Shown piece after piece: positions 53,915-58,334 of a stretch of DNA of 58,334 nucleotides. The notes beneath the pieces were generated by a model. It saw nothing but the letters and a program-made list of their open reading frames with translations. It was not told the origin of the DNA and ran no database searches. The translations under genes were made by a program, and so were the position numbers. Position 1 is the first letter of the stretch, and each line of letters starts with the position of its first letter. This DNA comes from Gemmatimonadota bacterium. GTDB taxonomy: Bacteria > JAAXHH01. The DNA is taken from contig JAPOYX010000013.1 in NCBI GenBank assembly GCA_026706345.1, forward strand, positions 1 to 58,334, read 5' to 3'.

Positions 53915-54256
53915 TTACCTTGGGGGTGGTTCGTCCTGTGGTGCGGAAGCGTTGAATCTCAAGTAACCCCTCACCTCATCCACCTTAGTCTCCACCCGGT
54001 CCAACGATGCCCGCAAATCCTTGATCTCCGCTTTGATTTCGGTCCTTAAGCTACTCATTTCAGTGCGCAATTCAGATCTCAAGCTACCCATTTCGTTTCT
54101 CAAGCTACCCATTTCGTTTCTCAAGCTACCTGTTTCACTTCCAATTTCATCCCTTATGGAGTTTAACGAAACATGCAAATACGTTAATACTGAAATAAGG
54201 GTGATTATCGATGTAAAGACTGCGCCGTGACGCTGCCACCAACCTGACTCGGTCAT
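53915..54256 (-). CDS. Membrane-anchored coiled-coil protein with short repeats, 113 residues
   Basis: The ATG at 54256 is chosen because GGGAGGG lies six bases upstream. One N-terminal helix crosses the membrane (AVFTSIITLISVLTYLHVSL), followed by a coiled coil of repeats SLRNEMG-SLRNEMG-SLRSELR encoded by 21-bp tandem units at about 54065-54130, then LDRVETKVDEVRGYLRF. It is likely oligomeric through the coil. No known family is recognised. Confidence 0.7.
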   Translation of the reverse strand: MTESGWWQRHGAVFTSIITLISVLTYLHVSLNSIRDEIGSETGSLRNEMGSLRNEMGSLRSELRTEMSSLRTEIKAEIKDLRASLDRVETKVDEVRGYLRFNASAPQDEPPPR

Positions 54257-54313
54257 TCCATTCCCTCCCAATACATTACGCATTGTGTCCACGATGCCTG
54301 TGGTTCCTGAATC

Positions 54314-54529
54314 TTACTGACGGGGGCTGGAATCGTTGCCGGTTACAAGATCCGTAATCGCAATCCGGATCACCCGGATATCTTCATTGATGTCTTCGAG
54401 AGTCGTTAAGATTCCACTTTCTATTGCTTCTCTCTTCCCCATCCAAAGGCACAGTTTTCCGACAGCCCCGATTACAGCGATCAACAGTACGGCAGCAACC
54501 GCGGGCAACCACAAAGGTATCGATTCCAT
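54314..54529 (-). CDS. Small membrane protein, 71 residues
   Basis: N-terminal membrane helix (LWLPAVAAVLLIAVIGAVGK) followed by a short helical, acidic tail (ILTTLEDINEDIRVIRIAI). AGAGA precedes the ATG weakly. No domain is recognised. It belongs to a run of four adjacent minus-strand genes with one membrane helix and one amphipathic helix. Confidence 0.6.
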   Translation of the reverse strand: MESIPLWLPAVAAVLLIAVIGAVGKLCLWMGKREAIESGILTTLEDINEDIRVIRIAITDLVTGNDSSPRQ

Positions 54530-54577
54530 TTGAATCTCTTTTTGGGCGATTTTTTTAGTGTGTACCTGTGTAATGGA

Positions 54578-54730
54578 TCACGAGATAAACAACTTTAAGA
54601 GGATCGCAACGGTCATAACCAATTGACCGATCACTACCGTCTCGATCCGGGATAGGCGTTTGTCTATCTGTTCGATGATGCCTTCCAGGCGTTCTATCCG
54701 TCCTTCGTGGTTCGTACTTTCAGTCGACAT
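54578..54730 (-). CDS. Tiny coiled-coil tail-anchored protein, 50 residues
   Basis: MSTESTNHEGRIERLEGIIE begins a heptad-like helix (IEQIDKRLSRIETVV), then a membrane helix (GQLVMTVAILLKLFI) ends the protein. Build and size resemble XhlA-type small proteins and the 49124-49339 product. AGGA lies 12 bases before the ATG, somewhat far. Confidence 0.6.
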   Translation of the reverse strand: MSTESTNHEGRIERLEGIIEQIDKRLSRIETVVIGQLVMTVAILLKLFIS

Positions 54731-54776
54731 GATTTGAACCAGTCCTTTCAAACGGCCTTCCGTTGGCCAAGCCCCA

Positions 54777-55031
54777 TTACCATATCTTGATCATAGCGAC
54801 CAGCAACCCGGCGAAGTTAACCAGTCCCACCAGTGCGAGAGCCAATACCCAGGTTTTTGTCGCCATCGTTTGTTCTATCACGCTCAATCTGGTTAGTATA
54901 CCGTCCTGGCTATCGGAACCGTGAACAGCGTTGTCCAGCCGGCCAACTGTATTCTCCAACCTTCGCATATCGTTTTGCAATTGCCCCACGTCTCTTTGCA
55001 AATGCCCCAGGTCTCTTTGCAGTTGCCCCAC
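54777..55031 (-). CDS. Coiled-coil tail-anchored protein, 84 residues
   Basis: GTG start with AAGGAG nine bases upstream. Seven-residue repeats GQLQRDL-GHLQRDV-GQLQNDM form an N-terminal coiled coil, continuing through RRLENTVGRLDNAVHG. The C-terminus is a membrane helix (VLALALVGLVNFAGLLVAMI). It is the first gene of the four-gene run 55031 to 53915. Function unknown. Confidence 0.65.
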   Translation of the reverse strand: MGQLQRDLGHLQRDVGQLQNDMRRLENTVGRLDNAVHGSDSQDGILTRLSVIEQTMATKTWVLALALVGLVNFAGLLVAMIKIW

Positions 55032-55192
55032 ATCGGTTTACTCCTTGTTGACATGCCATGCCTGTAATCCCATCTAGCAAATATGATGCGGGTATTCTCT
55101 AAATGGAATAGACAGAATACCTCCACTGATTCTCGAAGAATAAAAACATTTTTGAAGGCAAGGTAGGTTCCGAGCGGACAACCAGGCACGGA

Positions 55193-55894
55193 TCAAGACA
55201 GTGTTGAGGGTCCTGAATCCGCGCGCACGCTCCGGGGATGGCTGGATTCTACCTGCACCAACCGGTCTTCCTCCAGCACGTAACCAGTCAACCGGCCGCC
55301 GTAGATACATCCCGAATCCAGGCCGATCACGTAGGGCGAGCCGTCGTCCCGACGCTTGACGACGAGCCCCCCGGGCGCGTCGTGGCCGAATATGATCAGC
55401 TTTCCCGATGGATCGTAGGCGTCATGCCATCGCGGTCCCACAAGACCGTCCACGGGCGGCCAGGTCCGGATGACGAGAAACTCGTCCGTAGTAGTGCCTT
55501 GCAGGCCTTTTTCAGGATTGATCCCTGCATGGACCAGGAGAAATTCGGACTCGTCTATCCACAGGGGCAGCGATTCAAGCCAGGGGATCAGGGAATCGGC
55601 AACCCGTGCGAGTGATTCCAGGGTCTGAAGGTAATCGCGCCATCGCGTGGGAACCGGGGTTCCGGACAAGTGCTTTCGGAGCCGGTCCGGCAGCCGGTAG
55701 TCGTGGTTGCCGAGGACCATCCTCGCCCCGGTATCATGGATCAGTGTCCATACATCGACGGGGTCCGGTCCCCTGGTAAAGGCGTCGCCTGTCAGGTAGA
55801 GGAGGTCCGTATCCCGTTGGAATTCCAGTTTGGAAAGCAGTTGTTCGAATTCACGGGCGCAGCCGTGAATGTCGCCGATGAACAGGGTTCGCAA
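55193..55894 (-). CDS. Metallophosphoesterase (PPP-type Ser/Thr phosphatase or Ap4A hydrolase-like)
   Basis: 233 residues. The PPP signature series is GDIHG (7-11), GDAFTRGPDP (usually GDYVDRGPxS) and GNHDYRL, then VHAGINPEKG and FGHDAPGG for the last metal His. The second motif has Ala-Phe-Thr in place of the usual Tyr/Leu-Val-Asp; the two central metal Asp/Asn residues remain. It may act as a protein phosphatase or a dinucleotide polyphosphate hydrolase. It stands alone. Confidence 0.88.
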   Translation of the reverse strand: MRTLFIGDIHGCAREFEQLLSKLEFQRDTDLLYLTGDAFTRGPDPVDVWTLIHDTGARMVLGNHDYRLPDRLRKHLSGTPVPTRWRDYLQTLESLARVADSLIPWLESLPLWIDESEFLLVHAGINPEKGLQGTTTDEFLVIRTWPPVDGLVGPRWHDAYDPSGKLIIFGHDAPGGLVVKRRDDGSPYVIGLDSGCIYGGRLTGYVLEEDRLVQVESSHPRSVRADSGPSTLS

Positions 55895-56374
55895 GGAGAT
55901 TCAGGACTCCGGGAAGATCAACACGCGGGTACGAACTGATGGAAACGATGGCCCTCACTAAGTCTACCGGAGGACACGGACGACCGGCAATGTCGTCATC
56001 CTGAATGATAACCGTTCGACTAGGGGAGGGTCAAGGGAATGAACCGCGAATTTCCTTTCCTTAAATCGTTGAACGCAGAAAAGCCCCGTACCTGCAACGG
56101 GGCTTTTCTTTTTCGCGGGACCGATCGCCCTTTTCAGTGGCCGAGGCTCCTACTTGGGGCGAACGGGAAGACGTTCTAAGGTGACTTGATACAAATGCCA
56201 AGACGAGTGTGTCCAGGATGTAGTCTTGTCACACTGTCCTGTCAGGATAATACCGGGAGCCACCCTTGAACTTGGCGAGTGGCCACAACCTTGGCAGGCA
56301 TGACCACTCACCCATCACAGGACTCTGTCAGTACCCTGGCTACGGGCCCGGATTATCCCGAGATTCGATGGTTA
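55895..56374. other. Intergenic region of 480 bp
   Basis: It holds a strong hairpin terminator at 56078-56113. No supported gene or RNA is seen. The rest is unremarkable, with no repeats of note. Confidence 0.5.
56078..56113. terminator. Strong rho-independent terminator, bidirectional
   Basis: GAAAAGCCCCGT pairs perfectly over 12 bp with ACGGGGCTTTTC around a seven-base loop. It is followed by TTTTT on the plus strand, and the A-rich left arm gives a U tract on the minus strand. On the minus strand it lies downstream of the lipoprotein gene ending at 56375. Confidence 0.85.
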
Positions 56375-57793
56375 TTAAGGAGCCGCAACACCAATCACGA
56401 ACGAAGTACTCTCAGCACCGTCGGCTGTAGCCGTAACCGATGTTTCGCCGTACGCCGTATTAACATGGCGCTGGTCGAACTCGTAAGTGGCTAGTCCAGC
56501 AGCCGCAGTGACCATATCCCTGATCGTTTCGACCTCTACCGCCGGACTTGCACCAGGATCAGCGAGATCGTTGTGTCTATCGAAACTAATGACATCAGTA
56601 TCGTTGCTCTCAAGCGATATAGCTAGGGTTCGGCCAGGGTCCGTAGTAGCAACCACCCAATTCCCTTCCGCATTTCGCTCTTCCACGCGTATCGTGTAGG
56701 TGATCTTGGTGGTACCTTCCAAGGTGTTCGCTGGGTTAAAATTAGCTTCCGTCAGTGCCGGCACGCCGTAGTCATCATGCGTCTTGTCGGTGTTCTTCCG
56801 AGCGATATTCAGCGTGTAGTCAGACTTACGGACAGCACGCAACCGATATTGGAAATCTCCAATCGGCGTAACGGTGATCTTAACCGGCTTGCTGGTCTTT
56901 CCACCTGATGTTGCCGTGATGGACGTCGAGCCCGCACCATTTGCGGAAACAGTCCCTCCATCGACGGATGCTACCGCGGGGTTGCTGGAAGCCCATTCGA
57001 ACGAAGCGCCGGCTATTTCGGACGCATCTTTTTCATGCGCCGTAGCCGCCAACTTCACCGAAGACCCCTCGGGTATGACAAGGCTGTAACCGGCATCCTT
57101 TGAAGTCTTCTGGGAACCTGGACCGGCTACGAGAACATGGTCTATGGCGCCGGCGACGTTGACATTGATATCTATCTTAATGCCCCGTCCGTCGACCATT
57201 AAGGATAACTTGGCTTCACCGGAAAGGCCAGCTTCGATCATGCCGTCTCCATCTATCGACACAACCTCGTCAGAATTAGACGACCATGAAAACATCACGT
57301 CAACCATGTCGCCTGATTGAGACGCCGCTTTCGCCGTGAGCATATCCTCGGTACCGGCAATCAGGTTGAGAGGCGACAACTTATTACCTGTTCCGTCTTT
57401 CTTGTCACCACCCTGATCGAAATTCGGAGCGAGATAATAGTACTTCTTCTCATTGGAACCGCGGATGATCGTGATGTGGTGAACGTCCGCGAGAATGGTG
57501 GTGAGGTCGGGAATGCCACCCGGTATACCTGAGTCACCAGTATCGCCCTTATCACCCTTGGGACCTGGATCACCTTTCGGACCAGTATCGCCCTGATCAC
57601 CCTTCGCTCCGGGCTGACCTGCCGGACCCTGATCACCCTTCGCTCCGGGCTGACCTGCCGGACCCTGCGAACCTGTAGCGCCTGGCGGGCCTGCAGCGCC
57701 TGCCGGACCCGTCGGACCTGCCGGGCCGGTCTTACCTTCGCATCCCATCAGGGACAAGCCGAAGGCCAATACAGCAATTATGAGGTAATGCAT
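56375..57793 (-). CDS. Collagen-repeat lipoprotein with bacterial Ig-like domains
   Basis: 472 residues from the ATG at 57793; GGAG is seven bases upstream. Lipobox LMGC puts the lipidated Cys at 18. About 22 Gly-X-Y triplets follow at once ([19 protein letters not shown], later [19 protein letters not shown]). The rest is beta-rich, with Big_2-like segments ([37 protein letters not shown]). It is likely a surface lipoprotein with a trimeric collagen-like stalk near the membrane and Ig-like heads. Bacterial collagen-like proteins are known adhesins and structural proteins. The stalk directly after the lipid anchor is a notable layout. 33-bp repeats occur in the stalk DNA. Confidence 0.88.
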   Translation of the reverse strand: MHYLIIAVLAFGLSLMGCEGKTGPAGPTGPAGAAGPPGATGSQGPAGQPGAKGDQGPAGQPGAKGDQGDTGPKGDPGPKGDKGDTGDSGIPGGIPDLTTILADVHHITIIRGSNEKKYYYLAPNFDQGGDKKDGTGNKLSPLNLIAGTEDMLTAKAASQSGDMVDVMFSWSSNSDEVVSIDGDGMIEAGLSGEAKLSLMVDGRGIKIDINVNVAGAIDHVLVAGPGSQKTSKDAGYSLVIPEGSSVKLAATAHEKDASEIAGASFEWASSNPAVASVDGGTVSANGAGSTSITATSGGKTSKPVKITVTPIGDFQYRLRAVRKSDYTLNIARKNTDKTHDDYGVPALTEANFNPANTLEGTTKITYTIRVEERNAEGNWVVATTDPGRTLAISLESNDTDVISFDRHNDLADPGASPAVEVETIRDMVTAAAGLATYEFDQRHVNTAYGETSVTATADGAESTSFVIGVAAP

Positions 57794-57898
57794 TGTGTTC
57801 TCCCATTTATGGAAACACTCACTAAAAGGAATGACGAAGATACGAAACGGACCTATATCGCCTCCTTTCCCGCGAATTGATCGGTTGATTAGATCGCA

Positions 57899-57946
57899 AC
57901 TCAAGACTGCTTGGACTCAAGACTGCTTGGACTCAAGACTAGTCGG
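57899..57946. repeat. 16-bp tandem repeat, three copies
   Basis: ACTCAAGACTGCTTGG occurs at 57899-57914 and 57915-57930, and in altered form (ACTCAAGACTAGTCGG) at 57931-57946. It lies upstream of the collagen lipoprotein gene. Confidence 0.9.
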
Positions 57947-58000
57947 ATTTCGGGCCTTATCTGCGGACTTTTCCCCTTAAATATGATTAGATTGAACGTC

Positions 58001-58019
58001 AGGAAGCGGCCGGCTTCCT
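58001..58019. other. Perfect 7-bp hairpin
   Basis: AGGAAGC and GCTTCCT flank a GGCCG loop. No T tract follows on either strand, so it is not a clear terminator. Confidence 0.4.
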
Positions 58020-58334
58020 CGCCTGAAATCAGATGAAACAGGACACCATGTACTGTTCTGTTTTTGGAGGTATGAATTCGGTTACGTCAGGCGGGATCGG
58101 GTACATCAGGTATGGGTAAAACAGGGAAGGGGTGAGCGTAGATTGGTGGGCGCTGGACCAACAACAGGTCGAGGTGGTTCTACTCCTTCATTTCGGACCG
58201 CCAGGGTGAATTGCCTTGAGCCCACCCTGCGTGTGGCGTATATTGACGGGGTTGTTGAGACGTGGAATTCTCGGAGAATAATTAGTGGTAATACCTAGTA
58301 TTTATCAACTTGCCATCAGCATCAAACCATTCTG

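Larger units (their letters stand above)
57794..58334. other. Terminal non-coding stretch
   Basis: Contains the 16-bp repeats at 57899-57946 and a hairpin at 58001-58019. No gene is recognised before the window ends. Confidence 0.45.

Noticed and set aside
1-58334. tRNA, rRNA or insertion sequences
   Set aside because: No tRNA T-loop pattern with matching arms, no rRNA-like sequence and no transposase or terminal inverted repeats were seen by eye.

Overview
This is a GC-rich bacterial window with 47 genes or gene remnants that I can support. A full-length SprA-type outer-membrane protein (the translocon of the type IX secretion system) points to the FCB group. The mix of phytanoyl-CoA-dioxygenase, Gfo/Idh/MocA, TIM-barrel epimerase, amidohydrolase and sulfatase-fold enzymes suggests a Latescibacterota-like or related uncultured lineage. 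The phylum is inference; no rRNA or tRNA gene is visible to anchor it.

Layout. 1-3559 (-): a secreted RHS/YD-type protein that runs off the left edge. 4308-15792 (+): a sulfatase-fold hydrolase, a short-chain dehydrogenase and a TIM-barrel epimerase. These are followed by a coupled unit of phosphoglucose/phosphomannose isomerase, a fatty-acyl reductase/adenylation/HAD triple fusion and a zinc alcohol dehydrogenase (ATGA overlaps), then an FHA-GAF-PP2C regulator. 15848-19866: an oxidoreductase, a 40-residue membrane protein, a wrecked hicBA locus and a double cyclase. 39176 down to 19876 (-): a long co-directional block in the order sprA, comEA-like, rsmD, coaD, aminotransferase, NYN nuclease, mdh, icd, obg, dprA, rfaE2, hypothetical, phyH, APC permease, and an AhpD-like protein with an in-frame UGA. 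39401-46279 (+): moaD, moaE, a cysteine-desulfurase-like protein, tusA, mrp and a PP-loop tRNA-thiolase-like protein (a sulfur-transfer set), then higBA, an orphan relB antitoxin and an esterase. 46333-55894: three amidohydrolases, an Nramp-like transporter, a class III aminotransferase, another Gfo/Idh protein, several tiny coiled-coil/membrane proteins and a phosphatase. 56375-57793 (-): a collagen-repeat lipoprotein.

Main points. (1) The AhpD-like gene at 19876-20454 is best read as a selenoprotein. UGA stands at the second cysteine of its CxxC motif, and a 7-bp hairpin with a GUU loop begins 11 nt downstream, where a bacterial SECIS is expected. (2) The cysteine-desulfurase-like protein keeps its active-site loop cysteine but has Thr in place of the PLP lysine. 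(3) Short direct duplications cover the 3' ends of at least four genes (SDR, icd, sprA, moaD); in moaD the duplication is out of frame and adds a tail after the Gly-Gly. (4) Gly-rich, partly collagen-like tracts interrupt otherwise conserved enzymes (sulfatase-fold, epimerase, triple fusion, RsmD, Mrp). (5) The triple fusion carries a degenerate, truncated adenylation domain. All calls come from reading the sequence by eye; no database search was run.
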